Position numbers and translations under genes: made by a program. A stretch of DNA of 44,211 bases from Actinomycetes bacterium (GTDB lineage: Bacteria > Actinomycetota > Actinomycetes > Streptosporangiales > Streptosporangiaceae): positions 1 to 44,211 of the forward strand of contig JAJYUU010000016.1 of assembly GCA_021792405.1 (NCBI GenBank), read 5' to 3'. The notes beneath the pieces were generated by a model. It saw only the letters and a list, made by a program, of their open reading frames with translations. It was not told the origin of the DNA and made no database searches. Below, in pieces: positions 27,179-34,745 of the stretch. Numbering within the stretch: position 1 is the first letter of the stretch; each line of letters starts with the position of its first letter.

Positions 27179-29983
27179 TCAGTGCGCGGCCGCTGCCCAG
27201 CTCCGGCCCCAGCCCATGGAGACTTCCAGCGGGACCGTGAGCTCGGCCGCGCCGCCCATCGCGGCCCGGACCAGCGCCCGGACTGCCTCGAGCTCGCCCG
27301 GCGCCACTTCGAACAGCAGCTCGTCATGCACCTGGAGCAGCATCCTCGAGCGCAGCCCGGCAGCCCGCAGCTCGGCGCTCACGGCGAGCATGGCGACCTT
27401 GATGATGTCGGCGGCCGAGCCCTGAATCGGGGCGTTCAGTGCCATCCGCTCGGCCATCTCCCGGCGCTGCCTGTTATCCGACGTCAGGTCGGGCAGGTAA
27501 CGACGGCGCCCGAGCATGGTCTGGGTATAGCCGTCCATCCGGGCTCGGGCGACCACGTCGCTCAGGTAATCGCGGACACCGCCGAATTGCTCGAAATACT
27601 CCTCCATGTACCCGCGGGCCTCATCCGGCGAGATCCGCAGTTGCTGTGACAGGCCGTAGGCCGACAGCCCGTACGCGAGGCCGTAGTTCATCGCCTTCAC
27701 CTTGCTGCGCAGCTCAGGAGTCACCTCCTGCGGAGCGACGCCGAACACCCGGCCGGCCGTCGCAGCGTGGAAATCGTGGCCGGAGGAGAACGCCGCCGCC
27801 AGCGCCTGATCCTGCGACAGGTGCGCCATGATGCGCAGCTCGATCTGGCTGTAATCAGCGGTGAGCAGGCACTCGTAGCCCGCTCCTACGACGAAGCCCT
27901 CCCGGATCCGGCGGCCTTCCTCGGTGCGGATCGGGATGTTCTGCATGTTCGGATCGGTCGAGGAGAGCCGGCCGGTGGCCGCGATCATCTGGTTATAGGT
28001 GGTGTGAATCCGCCCGTCGGCGTCCGCCATCGGGATCAGCGAGTCGACGATGCTTTTCAGCTTGGCGACATCCCGGTGGCGCAGCAGGTGCGCCAGGACG
28101 GGATGCTCCGTCTGGGCCAGCAGGCCGGTCAGCGCCTCGGAGTCGGTCGTGTATCCAGTCTTGATCCGCTTGGTCTTCGGCAGCCCGAGCTCACTGAACA
28201 GCACCTCCTGCAGCTGCTTGGGCGAGCCGAGGTTGAACTCATGGCCGGTGACCGCGAAGGCGGCCTGCTCGGCTGCCTTCACCTCGCCGCCCAGCTCGGC
28301 GGACATCGCCGCGAAGTGCTCGGTATCGGCTGCGATGCCTGCCCGCTCCATCTCTGCCAGCACGCCCACTAGCGGCAGTTCGACCGCCGCGAGCAGCTCG
28401 GTCGCACCGCGCTCGGCGAGGTCGCGGTCAAGCGCGTCAGCCAGCTCAGCGGTCGCCTGCGCACGCTGAGCAAGCGCCGTGGCTACTTCCGGCTCGCCGG
28501 GCACGTCGAGCGTGAGCTGCCCGGAGGCGGGCTCGGCGTCGCGCAGCTCGCGGTTCAGGTACCGCAGCGCCAGGTCAGCCAGGTCGAACGAGCGCTGACC
28601 GGGCAGCGCGAGGTAGGCAGCGAGCGCGGTGTCGCTGGTCAGCCCGCGCAGTTCCAGGCCGCGGGCAGCCAGAGCGTGGATCGGCCCCTTGGCGTCGTGC
28701 AGCGCCTTGGGTCGGCCGTCGTCAGCCAGCCAGGCGCCGAGCGCCTTGTCGTCGGCCTCGGTCAGCTGGGTGGGGTCAATGTAGGCCGCGGCACCGCCGG
28801 GCGCGGCAATCGCGAGTCCGGTAAGCGTTCCGGTACCCCGGCCCCAGCTGCCGCTGACTGCCAGGCCAGACCGGCCCGCTGCGAGCGCGTTCCCGGCTAT
28901 CCAGCCGGCTACCTCATCCGGGCGAAGGATGACGGCGGTCACGTCGAAGCCGACCGTGTCTGCGGCGGGCGCCGCGGCCCCGGCTGCGGCGGCGCCGATG
29001 CCGCCCGGCAGGGTCGCGTACAGCCGGTCGCGCAGCACGCGGAACTGCAGGGTGTCGAAGAGCTGGTGGATCTGCTCGCGGTCCCACGGCGCCGGGCGCA
29101 GGTCGTGCGGCCCGGCCTCCAGCGGAACGTCGCGGACGAGCTGGGTGAGCTGGCTGTTGCGCAGGACCTGAGCCAGGTGCTCGCGCAGCGCGTCGCCGGC
29201 CTTGCCCTTGACCTCGTCCACCCGGTCGACCAGGGTGGCCAGCGAGCCGAACTCGGCAATCCACTTGGTGGCGGTCTTCTCCCCCACGCCCGGAATGCCG
29301 GGCAGGTTGTCGCTCGGGTCCCCGCGCAGTGCCGCGAAGTCCGGGTACTGAGCGGGCGACAGGCCGTACTTGGCTTGCACCGCCTCGGGCGTGAACCTGG
29401 CCATCTCGCTGATGCCGCGCATGGTGTACAGCACCGTCACGTGGTCGGTGACGAGCTGAAGCGCGTCCCGGTCGCCGGTCACGATCAGCACGTCCATGTC
29501 CGGCTCGGCCTGAGTGGCCAGCGTGGCGATCACGTCGTCCGCCTCGTATCCCGGCACCGACAACCGGGGGATGCGCAGCACGTCCAGGACCTCGAAGATC
29601 AGGCTGAGCTGATTGCGGAAGTCGGCCGGGGATTCCTTCCGCGTCGCCTTGTATTCCACGTACTGCTCGTGCCTGAAGGTCGGCTCGCTGCGGTCGAATG
29701 CCACCGCGACATGCGTCGGCTGCTCGTCGCGCAGCACGTTGATCAGCATCGAGGTGAAGCCATAGACCGCGTTCGTCGGCTGGCCGGTCGTGGTGGAAAA
29801 ATTCTCCGGCGGCAGCGCGAAGAAGGCGCGGAACGCGAGTGAATGCCCGTCCAGCAACAGCAGCCGGCCGCGCCGGGCGGGTCCGGCCTGCTGCGACCCG
29901 GCCGAATGACCTGGTGCAACGACGTCAGCCGGCATTGCCTGGCTTGCTGTCGCTTCGCTGTCTGCCGCTTCGTTCGTTGCCAC
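27179..29983 (-). CDS. polA: DNA polymerase I
   Basis: Gap filling and Okazaki-primer removal. An N-terminal 5'-nuclease domain spans about residues 38-330 (LLLLDGHSLAFRAFFALP, GYEADDVIATLA, TGDRDALQLV and a helix-hairpin-helix GIPGVGEKTA). The central domain corresponds to the 3'-5' exonuclease, but the DxE catalytic motif is replaced by AVSGSW, so proofreading is probably lost, as in other actinobacterial PolA. The polymerase domain has motif A (TADYSQIELRIMAH), the O-helix (RSKVKAMNYGLAYG) and motif C (LQVHDELLFEV). The length of 934 residues is typical. GTG 29983 precedes a 35-residue disordered, Ala-rich N-terminus. It is divergent from the thioesterase gene. Confidence 0.97.
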   Translation of the reverse strand: MATNEAADSEATASQAMPADVVAPGHSAGSQQAGPARRGRLLLLDGHSLAFRAFFALPPENFSTTTGQPTNAVYGFTSMLINVLRDEQPTHVAVAFDRSEPTFRHEQYVEYKATRKESPADFRNQLSLIFEVLDVLRIPRLSVPGYEADDVIATLATQAEPDMDVLIVTGDRDALQLVTDHVTVLYTMRGISEMARFTPEAVQAKYGLSPAQYPDFAALRGDPSDNLPGIPGVGEKTATKWIAEFGSLATLVDRVDEVKGKAGDALREHLAQVLRNSQLTQLVRDVPLEAGPHDLRPAPWDREQIHQLFDTLQFRVLRDRLYATLPGGIGAAAAGAAAPAADTVGFDVTAVILRPDEVAGWIAGNALAAGRSGLAVSGSWGRGTGTLTGLAIAAPGGAAAYIDPTQLTEADDKALGAWLADDGRPKALHDAKGPIHALAARGLELRGLTSDTALAAYLALPGQRSFDLADLALRYLNRELRDAEPASGQLTLDVPGEPEVATALAQRAQATAELADALDRDLAERGATELLAAVELPLVGVLAEMERAGIAADTEHFAAMSAELGGEVKAAEQAAFAVTGHEFNLGSPKQLQEVLFSELGLPKTKRIKTGYTTDSEALTGLLAQTEHPVLAHLLRHRDVAKLKSIVDSLIPMADADGRIHTTYNQMIAATGRLSSTDPNMQNIPIRTEEGRRIREGFVVGAGYECLLTADYSQIELRIMAHLSQDQALAAAFSSGHDFHAATAGRVFGVAPQEVTPELRSKVKAMNYGLAYGLSAYGLSQQLRISPDEARGYMEEYFEQFGGVRDYLSDVVARARMDGYTQTMLGRRRYLPDLTSDNRQRREMAERMALNAPIQGSAADIIKVAMLAVSAELRAAGLRSRMLLQVHDELLFEVAPGELEAVRALVRAAMGGAAELTVPLEVSMGWGRSWAAAAH

Positions 29984-30188
29984 TCTGCAAGCCTAGTGCC
30001 AGGGTCTGTCAGTTTCGGTGGCTTGCCTTGCGCGGTTGACTGGCTGACATAGCACGCGATCCGGTCCCTCAGTCGTGGCCTTATATACTGCTATGCCCGA
30101 TCCGAAGCGCGCGTTCCGGGTGCAAAGTCGGCCTACGCTAGCTCCAGCTAACGTCCAGCTACTTACAGCCGGGAACGCGGAGGTAGGG

Positions 30189-30674
30189 GTGCCCGAGTTG
30201 TCCGCCCGAGAGATGGCGATCGCGCAAGCCTTCAACGACCAGCGCGGCGAGACACTCGCCGGCCGCATGGGCATCAAGATCGTGGAAGCCTCGCCGCAGC
30301 GCGTGGTCGGGACGATGCCCGTCGAGGGCAACACCCAGCCGTACGGCATCCTGCACGGCGGCGCGTCGTGCGTCCTCGCCGAGTCGCTTGGCTCGCTCGG
30401 GTCCGCCCTGCAGGCCGGGCCGGACCGGTTCACGGTGGGCATCGAGATCAACGCGACGCACCACCGGCCCGCGCGTTCCGGCCTGGTCACGGGCGTTGCG
30501 ACGCTGGCGCACGGCGGCCGCACGATGTCCACTTTCGACATCGTGATCACCGACGAGGACGGCAGGCGAGTGTGCACCGCGCGGCTGAGCTGCCTGCACC
30601 GGGACCGGGTTCCCGGCGGCCGGGCGCCGGGCGAGGCGGCGCCCGGCGAGGGATCGCCCACCGCGGCCGGCTAG
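30189..30674 (+). CDS. Hotdog-fold thioesterase, PaaI/YbdB type
   Basis: An acyl-CoA thioesterase of 161 residues, the normal size for the family. The central signature is PYGILHGGASCVLAES, with His-Gly-Gly and the catalytic Glu, followed by EINATHHRPARSG. It is cytosolic. Substrates in the family include phenylacetyl-CoA derivatives and 1,4-dihydroxy-2-naphthoyl-CoA; no choice can be made here. The GTG at 30189 has GGAGG five nt upstream, so it is preferred to the longer frame from 30075. A TATACT at 30084-30089 is a plausible -10 element. The last 20 residues are a Gly/Pro/Glu-rich tail. The gene is divergent from polA. Confidence 0.88.
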   Translation: MPELSAREMAIAQAFNDQRGETLAGRMGIKIVEASPQRVVGTMPVEGNTQPYGILHGGASCVLAESLGSLGSALQAGPDRFTVGIEINATHHRPARSGLVTGVATLAHGGRTMSTFDIVITDEDGRRVCTARLSCLHRDRVPGGRAPGEAAPGEGSPTAAG

Positions 30675-30711
30675 CTGTGGCGGGCTAGCTGCGGCGGGCT
30701 AGCTGTGGGGG
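30671..30711. repeat. Three 14-bp imperfect tandem repeats at the thioesterase stop
   Basis: Units CTAGCTGTGGCGGG, CTAGCTGCGGCGGG and CTAGCTGTGGGGG follow one another, with another CTAG after the third. The first includes the thioesterase stop codon. The CTAGCT core is palindromic and reappears near 31080. Probably slippage, possibly part of a transcription end. Confidence 0.8.
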
Positions 30712-31084
30712 CTAGTCGGACTGGCTTCAAGGCGACGCCGCAGAGCGCCGCAAACCGGACGCGACTCGGTCGTAACTTCCGCTCCCCGGCCGACCGGCGG
30801 GGGATGTTTCTCTCATACCGGCAGCGGAATCCCGGTGTCTTTGCGCGCCGCCACCGCCCGTCGCTAACGTGGTGGGCAGAGCAAAGGCGACCGAGTAGAG
30901 AACGTGCCGGCCCGGGGAAGGCCGACATGGCACCAAAGGTTTTCCGGCTCATGACCGCCGACGCTTCCCGTGTGCGGCGGCCGCAAGCGGCGGGCGCCGA
31001 CCGCAACGGGGGTTGCACGGTCGGCCCCGCCCGCTTGCCTGCGGCCTATCTGGCAAGTTTCGTAATGGAGCAGGCTCAGCTAGC
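30675..31084. other. Intergenic stretch between convergent genes
   Basis: About 410 bp separate the convergent thioesterase and pdtaR genes. ORFs here (for example 30705-31130, +) have no recognisable domain and no Shine-Dalgarno. The stretch contains the 14-bp repeats at its left end and an imperfect hairpin at 30904-30933: outer stem GTGCC/GGCAC and inner stem GGCC/GGCC. A pyrimidine-rich tail (TTTTCC) follows, and this may be a bidirectional terminator. The remaining sequence is unexplained. Confidence 0.45.
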
Positions 31085-31726
31085 TCAGCTAGCGGGCTTG
31101 GTGTCCGCGTTGCCCGGCTGTGCCTGGTGATCCACCTCGACGGCAGTCTGCTGCGCCTCGGCCAGAACCTCCTCGGCCACCGCGCGCATCGTCAGGCGGC
31201 GGTCCATTGAGGTCTTCTGGATCCACCGGAACGCCTGAGCCTCGGTCATCCCCTGGCTGTCCTGCAGCACGCCCTTGGCCCGGTCGAGCAGCTTGCGGAC
31301 CTCCAGCCGCTCGCGCAGGCCGGCCGCTTCGGCATTCAGGGCCGCTATCTCGGCAAACCGGCTGGCCGCTACCTCGATGGCCGGGACGAGGTCGGCCTTC
31401 GTGAACGGCTTGATGAGGTAGGCCATCGCCCCCGCCTCGCTGGCCCGCTGGACCAGGTCCCGCTGCGAGAACGCGGTAAGGATGATGACCGGCGCTAGCT
31501 GGTTCGCGGTAATCCGCTCCGCCGCCGAGATGCCGTCCAGGCCCGGCATCTTGACATCCATGATCACGAGGTCGGGGCGGAGTTCCTCGGCCAACTTCAC
31601 CGCGGTCTCGCCATCGCCGGCCTCACCAGCGACGACGTAGCCCTCCTCCTCGAGCATCTCGCGCAGATCAAGCCTGATCAGCGCCTCGTCCTCGGCTATC
31701 ACGACGTTGAAAGGGCTCTTGCTCAC
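31085..31726 (-). CDS. pdtaR: ANTAR-domain response regulator (PdtaR type)
   Basis: A transcription antitermination regulator. The receiver domain occupies residues 5-125: the acidic pocket is VVIAEDEALIRLDL, the phospho-acceptor Asp is in LVIMDVKMPGLDG, with the conserved Thr/Ser in ILTAFS and Lys in YLIKPF. The ANTAR RNA-binding domain follows (RKLLDRAKGVLQDSQGMTEA, then MRAVAEEVL). The 213-residue length and architecture match Rv1626 of M. tuberculosis, which works with the sensor kinase PdtaS. No kinase gene is in the window, so the partner is encoded elsewhere. GTG 31726 gives MSKSPFNVVIAEDEA; the 53 residues upstream in frame are spurious. A short acidic tail follows the ANTAR domain. 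Confidence 0.93.
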   Translation of the reverse strand: MSKSPFNVVIAEDEALIRLDLREMLEEEGYVVAGEAGDGETAVKLAEELRPDLVIMDVKMPGLDGISAAERITANQLAPVIILTAFSQRDLVQRASEAGAMAYLIKPFTKADLVPAIEVAASRFAEIAALNAEAAGLRERLEVRKLLDRAKGVLQDSQGMTEAQAFRWIQKTSMDRRLTMRAVAEEVLAEAQQTAVEVDHQAQPGNADTKPAS

Positions 31727-32003
31727 GTGCAGAGCGTATCCAAAACCCGGTACATTGACGTTCAGCGCCCTGCTCCGCAGGCGAGCCCCGGTATTCCAAC
31801 AGGCAGAGAACCAGGTCGCCACCGGCGCGAGTCGGCCTGCGGCGATCTGTGAGGCGTCCGACAGACCCTCTTCCGCGTTGGACACGACATGAAACGGTCA
31901 CTTGCCCGCCCCAGGAGACTGCCTGAACGGGTACATTGTCGGTGGTTCCCTCCTCAGCCACTCCCCGTCATCGAGCAGATGCATGGGCGTGGCGCGGGAG
32001 AAA

Positions 32004-32086
32004 GCCGGGATGGTGGAACGGCATACACGGACGCCTCAAAAGCGTCTGCCCGAAAGGGCGTGCGGGTTCGAATCCCGCTCCCGGCA
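32004..32086 (+). tRNA. tRNA-Leu (anticodon CAA)
   Basis: A complete class-II tRNA of 83 nt. The acceptor stem GCCGGGA (32004-32010) pairs with TCCCGGC (32079-32085), and the discriminator is A at 32086. The D arm contains GGTGGAACGGCATACACG. The anticodon stem GACGC/GCGTC (32030-32034 with 32042-32046) encloses the loop CTCAAAA, giving anticodon CAA at 32037-32039, which reads UUG. The long variable arm GCCC-GAAA-GGGC is typical of Leu. The T arm is GCGGGTTCGAATCCCGC. CCA is not encoded. No intron is present. Confidence 0.97.
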
Positions 32087-32136
32087 CATAGTACGGCCAT
32101 CGGTGAAATGTCCGAACCAGCGTGGACAATAACCGT

Positions 32137-32892
32137 ATGTATTCGCGTCCGACTGTTGAACTCGCCCTTCACTTGTCGGACCTCTGTATTCTCGATCGCG
32201 AGAATGCGCTGATCTGCGGAGTATCCGTCGCGACCATACGGCACTGGCGGCGCGGCCGTCGCCGAAGCGGTTCCAGTGAGCTCGATCCTCGGTGCCCGCG
32301 CTGTCATGATCGACCATTGGACACACCTGCTTATGCGTACTTGCTCGGCCTCTACCTGGGCGACGGCCACATCACCTTGGGACGGCGAGGCGTCTACGCG
32401 CTGTCGATCTTCTGCGGCGACTGGCCCGGTCTGGCCGACGCGGCCGAACAGGCGATGGAAGCGGTGATGCCTACATCCGGCGTCTTCCGGGTGCAGAAGG
32501 TTGGCTGTCAGGAAATAAAGAGCACCTCCAAGCACTGGCCATGCCTGTTCCCGCAGCATGGTCCTGGCAGGAAGCACGAGCGGAAAATCGAATTGGAACC
32601 ATGGCAGCAGACGATTGTCGCAGAGCATGCCGGCAAATTCGTACGAGGTCTTTTTCACTCGGACGGCTGCCGCAGCGTGAACCGCGTGTTCAAGGTGCTG
32701 CAGGGCGGCCGACGCGGGTATGAGTATCCGCGCTACTTCTTCGTCAATCACTCCACCGACATCCTGCGGTTGTGCGGTGACGCCCTGGATCGTCTGGGGG
32801 TGGCCTGGCGCTTCAGCAAGCCCACGACGATCTCGGTGGCGCGGCGGGACGCGGTGGCCAGGCTGGATCGGTTTGTCGGCCCCAAGTATTAA
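32137..32892 (+). CDS. HTH / LAGLIDADG-type protein (stand-alone, homing-endonuclease-like)
   Basis: A 251-residue protein starting 50 bp after the tRNA. Residues 1-45 look like a helix-turn-helix (ICGVSVATIRHWRRGRRR), followed by a CPRC knuckle. Two LAGLIDADG-like helices, YLLGLYLGDGHI (about 68-79) and FVRGLFHSDGCR (about 168-179), lie some 100 residues apart, as in single-chain LAGLIDADG enzymes. Both keep the catalytic acidic residue. Other conserved-looking parts are KHWPCLFPQHGPGRKH, YEYPRYFFVNHSTDIL and a final FVGPKY. I recognise the family as a widespread, uncharacterised actinobacterial one annotated as endonuclease-like or regulator-like. ATG 32137 fits the HTH start; GTG 32122 is the alternative. 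No intein or intron surrounds it. Confidence 0.8.
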   Translation: MYSRPTVELALHLSDLCILDRENALICGVSVATIRHWRRGRRRSGSSELDPRCPRCHDRPLDTPAYAYLLGLYLGDGHITLGRRGVYALSIFCGDWPGLADAAEQAMEAVMPTSGVFRVQKVGCQEIKSTSKHWPCLFPQHGPGRKHERKIELEPWQQTIVAEHAGKFVRGLFHSDGCRSVNRVFKVLQGGRRGYEYPRYFFVNHSTDILRLCGDALDRLGVAWRFSKPTTISVARRDAVARLDRFVGPKY

Positions 32893-33003
32893 CTTGCCGG
32901 GCAAGGATGACGCATGTGAGGTTGCGACGACCCAGAGCCGCCCGGACGGCCGCCGATTCGCCGACCTGCGTACTGGTCATGTCGATGATGATGGCCAGCT
33001 GGG

Positions 33004-33726
33004 CTACTCCGCCGTCAGCTGGCCGTCCTCGATCGACAGCACCTCGTCGGCCATGTCGAACAGCGCCGGGTCGTGCGTGGCGACCAGCGCGGTGATGCCT
33101 TCGGTGGCGACCACGGTGCGCAGCAGCCGCATGATCTGCCTGCCGGTCTCGGAGTCCAGCTGTCCGGTGGGCTCGTCGGCGATCAGCAGTTCCGGTGCGA
33201 CAGCGAGCGCCCGTGCGATCGCGACCCGCTGCTGCTGCCCGCCCGACAGCTCATTCGGCCGCTGGCGCGCGTGCCCGTCAAGGCCGACAACGCTGAGCAG
33301 GAGCCGCACCCGCTCGTCCCGCTCCGCCCGGGGACGGCCGGCGATGCGCAGCGGAATGCCCACGTTCTCGGCCGCGCTGAGCATGGGGATCAGCCCGAAT
33401 GACTGGAAGATGAAGGAGACAGTGCTGCGCCGCAGCATCGTTCGCTCCCTGGCCGTCATCGCGGCGATGTTGCGGCCGTTGAGGAGGACCTCGCCGCTGG
33501 TCGGGGCGTCCAGCCCGCCGATCATGTTCAGCAAGGTCGTCTTGCCCGAGCCCGACCGGCCGACCAGCGCGACCAGCTGACCGCGGCCGATAGTGAAGGA
33601 GATCCCGCGCACCGCGTGCACCGCAAGGCTGCCGCGCGAGAACGTCCGGCTCAGCTCGCGCGCCACCACCATGTCACCGCCGTCATCGAGCGCGACGCCC
33701 GAACCCCGCGTGATCGGCTCGGTCAT
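33004..33726 (-). CDS. ABC transporter ATPase, MacB/LolD type (second of pair)
   Basis: ATP-hydrolysing subunit of 240 residues for the FtsX-type permeases upstream. Walker A is GRSGSGKTTL, the Q-loop is FIFQSFGLIPMLSA, the signature is LSGGQQQRVAIARAL and Walker B is LLIADEPTGQLDS, with the switch His in VATHDP. FtsE/MacB/LolD ATPases power mechanotransmission by FtsX-like permeases rather than classical transport. Its start (ATG 33726) overlaps the stop of the preceding ATPase gene by 4 nt (ATGA). It is the last gene of the four-gene operon. Confidence 0.93.
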   Translation of the reverse strand: MTEPITRGSGVALDDGGDMVVARELSRTFSRGSLAVHAVRGISFTIGRGQLVALVGRSGSGKTTLLNMIGGLDAPTSGEVLLNGRNIAAMTARERTMLRRSTVSFIFQSFGLIPMLSAAENVGIPLRIAGRPRAERDERVRLLLSVVGLDGHARQRPNELSGGQQQRVAIARALAVAPELLIADEPTGQLDSETGRQIMRLLRTVVATEGITALVATHDPALFDMADEVLSIEDGQLTAE

Positions 33727-34724
33727 GCCGCACCGTCCTGCTCCGGGCTGGCGGGCCGGTCCAGACCGGCGGGCCGGTCCGGCCAGACGCCGATGTGGTC
33801 GTCGAGCGAGCGCAGCCGCACCCGGTCGCGCATCTGATGGCGCTCGGTCATCTCCCGCGGCAGCTGCACCCGGCCCGCCCGGTCAAGGACGGCGTACTCG
33901 ACCGCCTGCCGCACGGTGTTGCCCAGTTCGTCGGCGGTGTCGTGGCGCAGCGTCTCGCTGCTGGTCCTGCCGTCCCTGATGGCCACCGTCCGCTGGACCT
34001 GGTGCGAGACGGCCGGATCGTGGGTGACGACCAGCACCGTGGCACCGAGTTCGGTGTTGGCGGTCTGCAGCGCAGCGAAGACGTCCTGCGCGGTGCTGCT
34101 GTCCAGTTCGCCGGTCGGCTCATCGGCCAGCAGCAACTGCGGCTCGTTGGCCAGCGCGGTCGCGATAGCCGTCCGCTGCTGCTCACCCCCGGACATCCGG
34201 GACGGCACCCGGTTCGCGCAGTGCGCGATGCCGAGGATGTCGAGCAGTTCCATGGCTCGCTCCTCCCGTAGCCGGCGCCGCCAGCCGCTGAATCGCAGCG
34301 GCGTCGTGACGTTCTGCTTCGCGGTCAGGTACGGCAGCAAGTTGCGCGAGGTCTGCTGCCAGACGAAACCGACCCGCTGCCGTCGGTAGATGAGCCGCTC
34401 CTTAGCGCTCAGCGCGCCCAGGTCCTGGCCGGCCACCCGGACCCGTCCCGCGGTCGGGGTGTCCAGCCCGGCCAGGATGTTCATCAGCGTGGACTTGCCG
34501 CTGCCCGAAGCGCCGACCATCGCGATCAGCTCGCCCGCGCCGATCAGCAGGTCGAGGCCCTGCAGTGCCTGCACCTCGATGCCCTCGCCGGTGTAGATGC
34601 GCACCACCTGATCGCAGACGACCAGCGCGCCCTCGCCATAGGACGTCCTGGCGCCTGCCGCCTCGGCGCCCAGCTCGGCGATCCCGCCCGCGGCCACGAT
34701 CGCATTGTCCGGCGGCGATGTCAT
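33723..34724 (-). CDS. ABC transporter ATPase, MacB/LolD type, with C-terminal extension (first of pair)
   Basis: A 333-residue ATPase. Walker A is GASGSGKSTL (near residue 73), the Q-loop is FVWQQTSRNLLPYL, the signature is MSGGEQQRTAIATAL, Walker B is LLLADEPTGELDS and the switch is VVTHDP. About 80 extra C-terminal residues after the ATPase fold hold a region resembling a small regulatory segment (YAVLDRAGRVQLPREM looks like an AbrB/SpoVT-type strand pattern) and a Pro/Asp-rich tail. This extension occurs in the ATPases of similar actinobacterial FtsX operons. The gene starts 21 bp after the stop of the 902-residue permease. Confidence 0.9.
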   Translation of the reverse strand: MTSPPDNAIVAAGGIAELGAEAAGARTSYGEGALVVCDQVVRIYTGEGIEVQALQGLDLLIGAGELIAMVGASGSGKSTLMNILAGLDTPTAGRVRVAGQDLGALSAKERLIYRRQRVGFVWQQTSRNLLPYLTAKQNVTTPLRFSGWRRRLREERAMELLDILGIAHCANRVPSRMSGGEQQRTAIATALANEPQLLLADEPTGELDSSTAQDVFAALQTANTELGATVLVVTHDPAVSHQVQRTVAIRDGRTSSETLRHDTADELGNTVRQAVEYAVLDRAGRVQLPREMTERHQMRDRVRLRSLDDHIGVWPDRPAGLDRPASPEQDGAA

Positions 34725-34745
34725 GCGCGTCTCCTCACCTGAGTG

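Noticed and set aside
25508-27649. 713-codon plus-strand ORF opposite the acylase and polA genes
   Set aside because: It is antisense to two clear genes, is Arg/Gly/Pro/Gln-rich with no domain, and arises from high GC3 on the real strand.
30740-30960. A riboswitch upstream of pdtaR
   Set aside because: The segment lies downstream of both convergent genes, and I could match it to no known riboswitch core.
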